From: JABDMH01 sp965223025 | Lineage (GTDB): Bacteria; Bacteroidota; Bacteroidia; Chitinophagales; Saprospiraceae | Length of the DNA: 64,000 nt | Assembly: GCA_965223025.1 (NCBI GenBank) | Contig: CBDCVP010000023.1 | Location: forward strand, 744,001-808,000 | Reading direction: 5' to 3' | In this document: piece after piece, positions 54,322 to 63,025 of the stretch | How positions within the stretch are numbered: position 1 is the stretch's first letter | Layout: each line of letters begins with the position of its first letter | Made by a program: the position numbers and the translations under genes | The notes under the pieces: model-generated | Seen by the model: only the letters and a program-made list of their open reading frames with translations | What the model was told of the DNA's origin: nothing | Databases searched by the model: none

Positions 54322-55488
54322 ATGGATGTATTCCTAACAACAATGCAAATATTTGCTCTGACCATAGCTGGAATGTGTCATGCCATGTTGGGGAGTATCA
54401 AGGTGCCGCTCGCCCGAAAACTTCAGATTGAGGAAGATCGTGTCGGTGGGCTGTTGAGTGCTTTTGGATTTACTACCATCCCAATGGCTTTCGCTGCTGG
54501 TATTTTTGCGGATGCTTTTGGGAGACAACTGGTCATAAGTGTCGCCTTTGTCATGCTAATCTGTAGCGTACTGGTTTTGTCTAGCACTAAAAAGTATGTG
54601 ACCGCCTTTATAGCTGTATTATTATTGGGAGTGGGTTGGTCCTCGCTGGTAAATGTGCTCAACGTTTTGCAAGGTGATGCATTCTTACCATTGTTTGGAG
54701 AAGGGGCACCATTATCTTCTGCAATGAATTTTGGAGACTTCATTTTTGGTATGGGTGCTTTTATCATGCCCATCGCATCAGCCTTCTTGTTGTACAAGAT
54801 TCAATTTAGGAAGACTTTTCTCTCCTTTGCCCTTCTGATTTGTGTGCCTCTGCTGTTTGTCTTCTTGGTAGATTGGGAACCCCTGACTGTCCAAGCAGTA
54901 GAGCACCTAGAACTGGGCATCGGTACCCTGCTAGCCGATACGAAGGTTTTAATATTGTGTTTGGCTTTCTTCTTTTACGTCGGCATAGAAGCCTGCTCGG
55001 CACTTTGGGCGACCACCTTGATGATCGATCGAGGTCTTTCGGTGCGCAAAGCCACCACTTACCTTTCTGTATTTTGGCTCACTTTTACTTTCGCGAGATT
55101 GGTTGCTGCCTTCACGATACCGGCTGGACAAGACCTTCCGATTTTGACTGCCCTGGCGATCGGTTGTATAGTTTGCACCGTGGTGCTGGCGATATCTAAG
55201 TCATCTAGTACCACGTTGATGGCCATTATTGCCATCGCCTTGGTGATGGCACCTATCTTCCCGATACTGATAGCTCAATTGTTAGGATATGTAAATACAG
55301 AACTCGGTCCGGAACTTGGGGGCAGATCTGTCGGATTGTTTTTCTCTATAGGTGGATTTGGTTGGGCACTAGTGCCGCTGGTAGTTGGGAAGGTAGCTCA
55401 GAGATTTTCAGTACAAAAAGCTTTTTATGTACTCGCCACTTCTGCTGCCTGTCTCACTTTGCTAGTGTTTTTCGCCGGTGCGGAATAG
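54322..55488 (+). CDS. MFS transporter
   Basis: A 388-residue protein with about 12 hydrophobic helices in two halves. The first half has the MFS motif A-like loop between helices 2 and 3 (GIFADAFGRQLVIS), and the second repeats the fold after a short central loop (about 200). The mild similarity is to sugar or drug efflux members, but the substrate cannot be assigned. It is not linked to other genes on its strand. Confidence 0.83.
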   Translation: MDVFLTTMQIFALTIAGMCHAMLGSIKVPLARKLQIEEDRVGGLLSAFGFTTIPMAFAAGIFADAFGRQLVISVAFVMLICSVLVLSSTKKYVTAFIAVLLLGVGWSSLVNVLNVLQGDAFLPLFGEGAPLSSAMNFGDFIFGMGAFIMPIASAFLLYKIQFRKTFLSFALLICVPLLFVFLVDWEPLTVQAVEHLELGIGTLLADTKVLILCLAFFFYVGIEACSALWATTLMIDRGLSVRKATTYLSVFWLTFTFARLVAAFTIPAGQDLPILTALAIGCIVCTVVLAISKSSSTTLMAIIAIALVMAPIFPILIAQLLGYVNTELGPELGGRSVGLFFSIGGFGWALVPLVVGKVAQRFSVQKAFYVLATSAACLTLLVFFAGAE

Positions 55489-56011
55489 CTGGCAAGTTGT
55501 GTTGGAGATCGAGCAGTGACCATTGGAAGTATGTGAGAGTTGATCGAGTATATCAATCATCAGTGGTATTAGTGAGTGGCTGTACTTGTCCTAGTATATC
55601 AGGATAGATAGATAGGTGGTCGTTAGGAAAATTTGAACACGCATTCTATTTGTGCGGATGCATAATAGGTGGAATCTTTCAAGACCCATGCAAAATGTAA
55701 AGTGGCATCTATCGTCACGACATCAAGGACTCCCTACTCAATGGACTCGAGTCTATCAGTTGAAGAAAATAGAACAAGAAACAATCCTACTAGAAAACCA
55801 GACAATTCGAAGATATCTAAGCGCAATGCCCCCACATATAGTGATTGGGTGTTCTTCGGTTTCGGGTCACGAGGATTTTTGAAATGCCAATAGATATCGG
55901 CTCTTTACATCTGGGAGTATATTGGATTTATCTGAATAAACGATCGTGAATGGAAATTACGATACCAATAGTGATATAAAGGACTTACCACTACTCTACA
56001 GTCCAAGATGG
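55489..56011. other. 523-bp stretch without a confident gene
   Basis: It contains a short tandem GATA run (about 55603-55614) and an open frame at 55669-55893 (74 codons, polar, no recognisable domain) that has no clear ribosome site or promoter. I do not call it a gene. No RNA gene or inverted repeat was recognised. Confidence 0.4.
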
Positions 56012-56500
56012 TCAGAGATGTGCGGTCATCTCTCCCAGATTTACCTTGTCGACTTCATAGAAGGAGATGTCTCTGACATACTTCATATCTCCCCAGAGGT
56101 AACGATGACCTCGCAGTGGTTGTACAAAACGCATGCGACGCTTTAGCGCCCTCAGCTCTGGCATAGTTGCTTCTCTCAGCGATCCTAGCCGGCCGTATAA
56201 CTTGACGGCAGGGTAGGAGTTAAACCGAGATTTGAAAAGCGACTTTATCCAAAACCACTTGTTACTTTGAACAGCAAGTACACAGACGTTTTTGTGGCTT
56301 TGGGCGGCAGCAGGAAGCTGACTTGGGAACTTTTCAAAATAGAAACCTGTCGGACTTTTTTTGTTGAGAAACAGAGATCCAATCGGTGTATTGGTGGGTC
56401 TGTTTTCAGCATCTTGCGACGCAATGGCTACGTGTAAACTACTCGCAAAGCTGGCACTGAAGTGATTCCTGATCAATGGCCAATCCCGCACTATATCCAT
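56012..56500 (-). CDS. Pyridoxamine 5'-phosphate oxidase-fold (PPOX) family protein
   Basis: A 162-residue protein with the FMN-binding split-barrel pattern: an early strand HVAIASQDAENRPTNTPIGSLFL, then FYFEKFPSQLPAAAQSHKNVCVLAV, a middle helix-strand part and VKLYGRLGSLREATMPELRALKRR. The RGHRYLWGDMKYVRDISFYEVDKVNLGEMTAHL end matches the C-terminal strands of general-stress PPOX proteins. It probably binds FMN, F420 or heme; the substrate is unknown. Confidence 0.72.
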   Translation of the reverse strand: MDIVRDWPLIRNHFSASFASSLHVAIASQDAENRPTNTPIGSLFLNKKSPTGFYFEKFPSQLPAAAQSHKNVCVLAVQSNKWFWIKSLFKSRFNSYPAVKLYGRLGSLREATMPELRALKRRMRFVQPLRGHRYLWGDMKYVRDISFYEVDKVNLGEMTAHL

Positions 56501-56556
56501 AGTGATGAAACCCCATTGTGTGTCACTTTGTTTTGTGTACCTGAGCCTTTACCATC

Positions 56557-56594
56557 AAAAAAGGCCCATTTTTCGATGCATCGAAAAATGGGCC
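56557..56594 (-). terminator. groEL terminator (perfect 32-bp palindrome)
   Basis: GGCCCATTTTTCGATG and its exact reverse complement meet without a loop at 56563-56594. On the minus strand it is followed by TTTTTT (56562-56557), as expected for termination of groEL 27 bp after its stop. The symmetry could also stop transcripts from the other side. Confidence 0.92.
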
Positions 56595-56620
56595 ATAAGT
56601 ATTATTGTTCAAAACCAGAT

Positions 56621-58264
56621 CTACATCATGCCACCCATGCCACCTCCAGGAGGCATATGACCACCACCTGCAGGAGCGCTATTCTCCTCAGGCTTATCAT
56701 TGATCACGCATGCTGTTGTCAAGACCATCCCGGCTATAGAACCTGCATTCTCCAATGCGATTCTAGTGACTTTGGTAGGATCTATCACACCTGCTTTCTT
56801 AAGGTCTTCGTACTCATTGGTACGCGCATTATAACCGTATGCATCTTTGCCCTTGGCCACAGCCTGTAGGACCACAGATCCCTCAGCACCGGCATTGTCA
56901 GCGATGATTCTGACCGGAGCCTCGAGTGCCTTTCGCACGATATTGACACCGATGTCTTCATCCTCATTTTCTCCCTTGACACCATCCAGTGATGCAATGG
57001 ATCTGACCAAAGCTACACCTCCACCGGTCACGATGCCTTCTTCTACAGCAGCTCTGGTGGCATGTAAGGCATCATCTACCCGATCTTTCTTCTCTTTCAT
57101 CTCTACTTCTGTAGCTGCACCTACATAAAGTACCGCGACTCCACCGGCAAGCTTCGCCAATCGCTCCTGCAATTTTTCACGATCGTAGTCAGAGGTGGTC
57201 GTCTCAATTTGTTGTTTGATTTGGTTGATTCGAGCCTTGATTTGAGATTCATCTCCACCGCCATTTACTATGGTGGTATTATCTTTGTCAATACTGATTT
57301 TTTCTGCTTGGCCCAAGTGTTCCAGCTCTACACTTTCCAGTTTGTATCCCTTCTCCTCTGAGATTACAGTACCTCCGGTGAGAATGGCAATATCCTCCAG
57401 CATGGCTTTTCTCCTGTCACCAAATCCTGGTGCTTTGACAGCTACCACTTTCAACTGTGCTCGTAGTCTGTTGACCACCAACACTCCCAATGCCTGACTT
57501 TCGATGTCTTCTGCTATGATCAATAAAGGTTTTCCGGCACCGACAGCCTTCTCCAGGATAGGAACGATATCTTGCATGTTGGAGATCTTCTTATCGTGAA
57601 TGAGCACGTAGGCACTTTCATAATCTGCAGTCATGCTGTCTGCGTCGGTGATGAAATATGGAGATAAATATCCCCGGTCAAACTGCATACCCAGCACCTC
57701 ATCTACGTAGGTGTCAGTCCCTTTGGCTTCTTCTACAGTAATGACCCCATCCTTGGACACCCTCTTCATAGCATCGGCTATCAAGGCTCCGATTTCAGCG
57801 TCATTATTGGCTGATACCGAACCGACTTGCTCAATCTTTCTAAAATCATCTCCGATGACGTCGGATTGATCTGCGAGATCTTTAATCACAGCCTTAACAG
57901 CCTTATCTATGCCCCTCTTGAGATCCATTGGATTGGCTCCAGCGGTTACGTTCTTCATACCTGCGGTGATCATTCCCTGAGCCAGGACTGTTGCTGTGGT
58001 GGTTCCATCACCTGCTACGTCTGAGGTTTTTGATGCAACTTCCTTTACCATTTGTGCTCCCATGTTTTGGATGGGATCATCCAGTTCTATTTCTTTTGCC
58101 ACACTGACACCATCCTTGGTGATAGAAGGTGCACCAAATGCCTTCTGTATGACCACATTTCTTCCTTTTGGTCCAAGGGTGACCTTTACAGCGTTAGCGA
58201 GTGCATCTATGCCCATTTTAAGTTTTTTACGGGCATCGTTGTCGAAGCTAATTTCTTTAGCCAT
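56621..58264 (-). CDS. groEL: Chaperonin GroEL
   Basis: A 547-residue chaperonin that forms the double-ring folding chamber with GroES in the cytoplasm. It has VTLGPKGRNVVIQKAFG near the start, the ATP-site GDGTTTATVLAQ, an intact apical domain, AAVEEGIVTGGGVALVR and the flexible Gly/Met-rich tail (HMPPGGGMGGMM). The length is standard. It lies 86 bp after groES and is closed by a perfect palindromic terminator. Confidence 0.98.
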   Translation of the reverse strand: MAKEISFDNDARKKLKMGIDALANAVKVTLGPKGRNVVIQKAFGAPSITKDGVSVAKEIELDDPIQNMGAQMVKEVASKTSDVAGDGTTTATVLAQGMITAGMKNVTAGANPMDLKRGIDKAVKAVIKDLADQSDVIGDDFRKIEQVGSVSANNDAEIGALIADAMKRVSKDGVITVEEAKGTDTYVDEVLGMQFDRGYLSPYFITDADSMTADYESAYVLIHDKKISNMQDIVPILEKAVGAGKPLLIIAEDIESQALGVLVVNRLRAQLKVVAVKAPGFGDRRKAMLEDIAILTGGTVISEEKGYKLESVELEHLGQAEKISIDKDNTTIVNGGGDESQIKARINQIKQQIETTTSDYDREKLQERLAKLAGGVAVLYVGAATEVEMKEKKDRVDDALHATRAAVEEGIVTGGGVALVRSIASLDGVKGENEDEDIGVNIVRKALEAPVRIIADNAGAEGSVVLQAVAKGKDAYGYNARTNEYEDLKKAGVIDPTKVTRIALENAGSIAGMVLTTACVINDKPEENSAPAGGGHMPPGGGMGGMM

Positions 58265-58350
58265 TGTATATTAAGATTTTAAAATTATTAACGAATAAAG
58301 TGAAATCATGTCCTGCCTAAGGACTCAAACAAAAAAGGGGATCTAGGTCC

Positions 58351-58623
58351 CTACTTATCAAGAATCACGAGTACGTCATCTTCACGCATAATCAGATAGT
58401 CTGTGCCCTCATATGACAACTCTTGTCCTGCATATTTGCCATAGAGTACGATATCACCCTCAGCAACTGTCATCAAGTTGCCGTCCTTCCCAGGACCTAC
58501 GGCGACGATCTCACCACGCTGTGGTTTCTCCTTAGCTGTGTCGGGGATAATGATCCCTCCTTGAGTCTTTTCGTCAGCCGGAGCAGGTTTTACGACTACA
58601 CGATCATTAATTGGCTTCATCAT
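58351..58623 (-). CDS. groES: Co-chaperonin GroES
   Basis: About 90 residues, taken from ATG 58623; the frame continues to TTG 58632, but ATG gives the normal family start (MMKPINDRVVVKP). The mobile loop EKTQGGIIIPDTAKEKPQRGEIVAVGPG and the C-terminal EDDVLVIL are typical. It caps the GroEL ring. The upstream gap (58624-58862) should contain the operon promoter. Confidence 0.96.
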   Translation of the reverse strand: MMKPINDRVVVKPAPADEKTQGGIIIPDTAKEKPQRGEIVAVGPGKDGNLMTVAEGDIVLYGKYAGQELSYEGTDYLIMREDDVLVILDK

Positions 58624-58770
58624 ATTTATCAACTTTTATTTTAATTGTTAGGAAAATTGGTTCATATATCGTCTTGACCACCACACTTCCCGTGCCATTT
58701 GCTTTTTTCTGTCAATATTGCAGAAGGACCGGTAAAAACCGAGTCTTCCTACCTGCAGCTGATACTTTCC

Positions 58771-58795
58771 TGTCAGTCATATTGACATTTTGACA
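58771..58795 (-). promoter_or_regulatory. TGTCA/TGACA motifs upstream of groES
   Basis: TGTCA at 58771, TGACA at 58783 and again at 58791 form an inverted plus direct arrangement in the groES upstream region. No CIRCE element was found, so heat-shock control, if present, must use another signal; this is a candidate only. Confidence 0.3.
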
Positions 58796-58807
58796 TCAGA
58801 AATGGTG

Positions 58808-58834
58808 AAAAAAAACCCGACGATTTTCGTCAGG
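58808..58834 (-). terminator. secG terminator
   Basis: On the minus strand CCTGACGA-AAA-TCGTCGGG forms an 8-bp stem with one G-U pair and is followed by eight T, 29 bp after the secG stop. It separates secG from groES. Confidence 0.85.
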
Positions 58835-58862
58835 TGTGTGATCTGTCTAGTGAGCATCTGGA

Positions 58863-59123
58863 TTACTCAGAGATTAAACTCTCTGCCCCACCTGTACTGC
58901 CCACTAAAAGCGTGGTGATGATACACAGCGCAAAAAGGGCAATGGCAAGTCCCCAGGTGATTTTTTCAATGAAGTCCGTAGATTTTGCTGCTCCAAACAT
59001 CTGATTGGCACTCTGTCCTCCAAAGGTCGAGTCTACCCCTCCTCCCTTGGGATTCTGAATCAGCACCACAGCCATCAGCAGTAGGCTGACGATTGCGATC
59101 AAGAAAGTCATGAAAGTCACCAT
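58863..59123 (-). CDS. secG: Preprotein translocase subunit SecG
   Basis: An 86-residue protein with two helices (FMTFLIAIVSLLLMAVVLIQ and GLAIALFALCIITTLLVG) joined by the typical Gly-rich loop NPKGGGVDSTFGGQSANQMFGA. It supports SecYEG-dependent export in the inner membrane. It starts directly after the upstream gene stop (1 bp), as part of the lptE-TPR-secG run. Confidence 0.95.
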   Translation of the reverse strand: MVTFMTFLIAIVSLLLMAVVLIQNPKGGGVDSTFGGQSANQMFGAAKSTDFIEKITWGLAIALFALCIITTLLVGSTGGAESLISE

Positions 59124-61193
59124 CTATTTCTTGTTTTTCTGCAGCTTTTCTATTTTCTGCGCAAAGAAAACACTTTTTTCGGGAATTATCAAGCGAAGCC
59201 TTTCGTACATCTGTACTGCTCGTTTAGTATGTCCCTGATTGGCCAAGAGTTCCGCTAGCGCCTCTGAAACCAATGCTTCATCCGGCCTCAGACTGTCGTT
59301 CTTCCAAGACTTTTTCTTGCCCTTCTTTTTCTTCTTTTTCTTTCGTTTTTTGCGCTTGACTTTTTCCTCAAGTCTCAAAGTTTTCTCAGCACCCTTCTTC
59401 TTTCCCTTTTTCTTTTTGCCCTTCTTTTTCTTTTTACCCTTTTTCTTCGCCTTGACTTCTTCTTCCAGATCATGATACCCTTCCGATGGCGTAGTTCCCA
59501 ATGTTTGCAACCAAGCCACAAACGGACTTGCCTGCTCAGAGTCACTTAGTTCTTGTAAGTGTTCAACTTCCAGCAGTGTGGTGGCAGTTGTCTCCGGTTC
59601 TTCAAGCTCCTCTGCTACCAATTTGGATTCGTCCTCCTCAACAACCGGAGGAGTGGGTAAGAATGAGAATTCTTTAGGATCCCATAGATACGCAGGTTCG
59701 TCTACAGGCCTTTCTGCATCTTGCGCGTCATCTATAGAACTGGCTATTTCCTGCTCCTCAGGTATCGGTGTGACATCGTATTCTGGAGATATTATTTTCG
59801 AAGGCTCCTCATCGGTCAGTGCTGGCTGCGAAGCTGTTAGGATATCCGAATCATGGACCACTGGTGCTTCAGTCTCAGTAAACTTGGCTAGCACAGCATC
59901 AGCTTCCCATAGATATGCCAAGGGAATATCCTCCGGCATTTTGGGGTCGATCGGAGCTTCATCCATCGCCATCTCTACTTCTACATCCCCGGGGGATGCT
60001 GCATACGATATGAGATCATCGATCACTGACTTACTGTTCCAAAGAAATGCGTCGCTGAGAAGTAGTGGTTGCACACTAGGATCCTCAATGTCGATAGCCT
60101 TCCAATCCTCTTTGGTGGGATCTTGATCGATGCCAATCTGATCTGTGTCCACAGTTACTGGTGGCGGCAGATCCGCGATAAGGTCCTTGATCAATTCATT
60201 ACCGTCCCAAAGAAATGCGTCGCTCATAGGTTGAGCATCTACGGCCACAATGTCATCAATGCCGCCGACCTGCCGATCCTTTCCGGTGAGATCTTGGTCG
60301 CTTGGATGATCCCCATCTACGGGCTCGATGGTTGCCAAGGACTCCATTCGGTCCAAGAGCCATGCTTCGTTGTTCCAGAGGAATGCCTGGCTAACCTTAG
60401 TCAGATCAAATGCTGGTTGTAGGGCGGGTTCGACGGTTGTTCGATCCATCTCTTCTGAAGTTGGATCGCTCGGGACGCTGGGTGAGGTTTCATCTTCGCT
60501 GGAATCCGCAGTTTGCCAAGTACGGTCTTCAGCTCCAATTGAAGAAAGTAGGAATTCGTCGTCCTGATCCACTTTTGTCACCGAGGTCGTATCGGTGGTC
60601 CCAAATTCCGAAGTAGCATCGACCTCTTCTGAGGCTTCTGCTGGCAGATTGGGATCATCTTGCATAGCGATAGGATCCACCGGCGGCAGTTTCTCCGTGA
60701 TGTGCTGTTCTGTACTTATTAGTGCAGCCAGTGCTTCATCCGACATCTCCTCTGATTGCAGACCCTCTTCATTTCCATTTGTTGCATCTACCTCCTCGGC
60801 ATCCAGGGTAGGTTCTAAAGACCCCAGATCATCAAGAGCTTCGGTAGGCATATCGACGCTTTCCCTCACAGATGGGAGTTCCTCGTCGATTGCCGGCTGA
60901 TCGGCATGATCCATGACAGGGGAGAAGTCTTCCTTGCGCAATCCCTGCAATTTATTCATCCACTCCCCCAAACGTCGCCGATCAGCAATGTACAGGGCTG
61001 CTTTTTCCAGCAGGTCTTGGCTGACCATTCCGTGATCAAGATGATCCTTAATCGCTAGAAGTAGATGAAGGTGGGCGTTGTAAGGAAAGTTGTTGCTCAA
61101 GGCCTTGATCTCATCCTTATCTACCGACTTGATGGCATTGGGTTGCCTCAGGTAGAAAGATAGTGGTTGGCCATTAATGAGCATTTTTTGCAT
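59124..61193 (-). CDS. Disordered acidic/lysine-block protein with repeated FLW motif and C-terminal TPR-like helices
   Basis: A 689-residue protein. The N-terminal about 90 residues are helical (ALSNNFPYNAHLHLLLAIK). A long acidic, probably disordered region carries five copies of a short motif, [AS]-[FY]-L-W-[NDE], near residues 270, 326, 382, 426 and 501. A Lys-rich block (581-631) follows, and the last 50 residues (SEALAELLANQGHTKRAVQMYERLRLIIPEKS) look like a TPR hairpin. Bacteroidota keep a protein of this kind between lptE and secG; its function is unknown. The repeated motif may be a docking site. Confidence 0.7.
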   Translation of the reverse strand: MQKMLINGQPLSFYLRQPNAIKSVDKDEIKALSNNFPYNAHLHLLLAIKDHLDHGMVSQDLLEKAALYIADRRRLGEWMNKLQGLRKEDFSPVMDHADQPAIDEELPSVRESVDMPTEALDDLGSLEPTLDAEEVDATNGNEEGLQSEEMSDEALAALISTEQHITEKLPPVDPIAMQDDPNLPAEASEEVDATSEFGTTDTTSVTKVDQDDEFLLSSIGAEDRTWQTADSSEDETSPSVPSDPTSEEMDRTTVEPALQPAFDLTKVSQAFLWNNEAWLLDRMESLATIEPVDGDHPSDQDLTGKDRQVGGIDDIVAVDAQPMSDAFLWDGNELIKDLIADLPPPVTVDTDQIGIDQDPTKEDWKAIDIEDPSVQPLLLSDAFLWNSKSVIDDLISYAASPGDVEVEMAMDEAPIDPKMPEDIPLAYLWEADAVLAKFTETEAPVVHDSDILTASQPALTDEEPSKIISPEYDVTPIPEEQEIASSIDDAQDAERPVDEPAYLWDPKEFSFLPTPPVVEEDESKLVAEELEEPETTATTLLEVEHLQELSDSEQASPFVAWLQTLGTTPSEGYHDLEEEVKAKKKGKKKKKGKKKKGKKKGAEKTLRLEEKVKRKKRKKKKKKKGKKKSWKNDSLRPDEALVSEALAELLANQGHTKRAVQMYERLRLIIPEKSVFFAQKIEKLQKNKK

Positions 61194-61210
61194 CTATGAA
61201 AAAATATTGG

Positions 61211-61723
61211 TTACCAGTTGGTAAAAGCTTTATTGAAGATATCTTCTGTCAACTGCTTAAAAATGACGGTGATTAGACCATCTTGAATGTCCAGGAGATT
61301 TTCATCCCGGCTATAATCTTGATAAAAGGAGAAGGAGCTCTCCCAGTTCTCCTCCTCATTCAATTTGTACTCATATTTGATACGTACACCGATTTCCAAT
61401 CGGTTGAAAGCAGTCGATTCTCCTGGCTGCGGCGCGACCGATGTCACTGCAAATCTAGAGATCTCCCCACTAAATTGGATATCCGGATCCAGGTCGCTAA
61501 AATTCAATCTCGATTCATTCGTCAGTTTCAGCTTAAGGGTCTCGCTAAACTGCTGACCCAAATCTATCGGTGCCGTTGGTATCCGATTCTCCAGGTCGGT
61601 TAAATAAAATGTTTCTGCTTCTGCAGGAATAGATATGCCCTTGAAAGAGTAGCATCCGTGACCCATCATCATACATGTGATCAATACTCCAATAAGTGTG
61701 CCTAGCTTCACGGGTCTATTCAT
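61211..61723 (-). CDS. LptE-like LPS assembly lipoprotein
   Basis: A 170-residue protein with a lipobox (GHGC, Cys24) followed by YSFKGISIPAEAETFYLTDLEN. It shows the LptE pattern of N-terminal strand, Leu-rich helix (FSETLKLKLTNESRLNF) and paired strands. LptE plugs LptD and brings LPS to the outer membrane. Its place between the sigma-54 regulator and the TPR gene is the usual Bacteroidota order. Confidence 0.83.
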   Translation of the reverse strand: MNRPVKLGTLIGVLITCMMMGHGCYSFKGISIPAEAETFYLTDLENRIPTAPIDLGQQFSETLKLKLTNESRLNFSDLDPDIQFSGEISRFAVTSVAPQPGESTAFNRLEIGVRIKYEYKLNEEENWESSFSFYQDYSRDENLLDIQDGLITVIFKQLTEDIFNKAFTNW

Positions 61724-61732
61724 ATGCGATCC

Positions 61733-63025
61733 TTAGGGCAGTTCATATTGCTTTATCTTTCGATATAAGGTCCTTTCAGAGATTCCGAGGTCTTGCGCCG
61801 CATCTTTTCTCCTCCCTTTATGCTTGTTCAGGGCCTTTTTAATCAGCTCTTTTTCCATCTCTTCAATCGATAAATTCTCATCTACCTCCTCGGTGGTGGC
61901 ATAACGATTATCCTGGGTGTTGGGGAGGATGATTGGTTTACTGAGATCGGGGGGCGTTTCATCCGAGAACTTGAAAGTGTTATCCTCCAAAGCGGGTTCA
62001 TCGATTTGGTCTCTAATTTCCTCTTGTATTTTATTGATTGCTGGTGCTCTATCACCCGCAGCCAATCGCTTCATCTGCCTATCTGGCATCTGCAAATCAT
62101 TGTTCTGCACCAGTTCGAATATCAGACTTTTCAAATCATTCAGGTCTGATTTCATATCAAATAAGAGCTTGTACAATATCTCACGTTCCTGCAGACGCTC
62201 GCCGTTCTGTTGTCCATTTCCGATCGCAGGCAAGCGATTGGTACGAACCGCAGGGATGAAAGTCTCAAGGACTGGTGCATCAATGGATCTTTCTTGGGAG
62301 AGTACTGACATTTGCTCGGCGACGTTCTTGAGCTCTCGTATGTTTCCTGGCCAATTGTGACGTTCTAGCATGAGCCTTGCATCTGCGGTCAGCTCAATCG
62401 GGTCGGTTCGGTACTTTTCGGCAAAGTCGATAGTAAACTTCCTAAATAGCATGTAGATGTCTTCTCGACGATGGCGCAAAGCGGGTACGTGAATGGGTAC
62501 CGTACTGAGACGATAATACAGGTCCTCGCGAAATTTATTGGCATTTACTCGGTCTTTCAGATCTATGTTTGTAGCGGCAATCACCCGAACATCGGTCTTC
62601 AATACTTTGCTGGATCCGACACGAATGAATTCGCCGCTTTCTAGTACTCTCAACAGAAAGGCCTGGGTATCTAATGGCATTTCACTGATCTCGTCCAGGA
62701 AGATCGTCCCTCCGTTCACGGTCTCAAAGTAGCCTTTTCGTTCACTGGTGGCACCAGTGAATGCTCCTTTCTCATGACCAAATAACTCCGAGTTGATCGT
62801 GCCACCTGGGATGGCACCGCAATTGATAGCAATCGACGTATTGTGTTTTCTCGGGCTGAGTGCATGTATGATTTTAGAAAATGCCTCTTTTCCAACCCCG
62901 CTTTCCCCGCTCACCAATACGGTAAGTTCTGTAGGTGCAACCCTAATAGCCGTACCGAGTGCATTGTCTAAAGATGCAGATCTGCCAATGATCCCAAACC
63001 GTTGCTTTATGGCTTGAATATTCAT
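61733..63025 (-). CDS. Sigma-54-dependent transcriptional regulator without receiver domain
   Basis: A 430-residue protein beginning directly with the AAA+ domain: Walker A GESGVGKE, the sigma-54 contact loop GAFTGAT, Walker B GGTIFLDEI and the R-finger region FREDLYYRLSTVPIHVP. A linker of about 120 residues follows. The C-terminus is a Fis-type helix-turn-helix (GRRKDAAQDLGISERTLYRKIKQY). With no sensor or receiver domain it must be controlled by partner proteins, level or the linker. Its start overlaps the miaB stop by 4 bp (ATGA). Confidence 0.92.
   Translation of the reverse strand: MNIQAIKQRFGIIGRSASLDNALGTAIRVAPTELTVLVSGESGVGKEAFSKIIHALSPRKHNTSIAINCGAIPGGTINSELFGHEKGAFTGATSERKGYFETVNGGTIFLDEISEMPLDTQAFLLRVLESGEFIRVGSSKVLKTDVRVIAATNIDLKDRVNANKFREDLYYRLSTVPIHVPALRHRREDIYMLFRKFTIDFAEKYRTDPIELTADARLMLERHNWPGNIRELKNVAEQMSVLSQERSIDAPVLETFIPAVRTNRLPAIGNGQQNGERLQEREILYKLLFDMKSDLNDLKSLIFELVQNNDLQMPDRQMKRLAAGDRAPAINKIQEEIRDQIDEPALEDNTFKFSDETPPDLSKPIILPNTQDNRYATTEEVDENLSIEEMEKELIKKALNKHKGRRKDAAQDLGISERTLYRKIKQYELP

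Noticed and set aside
55652..55893. Two overlapping frames of 74-76 codons
   Set aside because: No promoter, ribosome site or domain, and composition is unlike neighbouring genes; left as a gene-poor stretch.
59303..59475. Pyrimidine-rich (T-rich) tract on the + strand as a structural or regulatory element
   Set aside because: It is fully explained by Lys codons of the 581-631 Lys-rich block on the minus strand.
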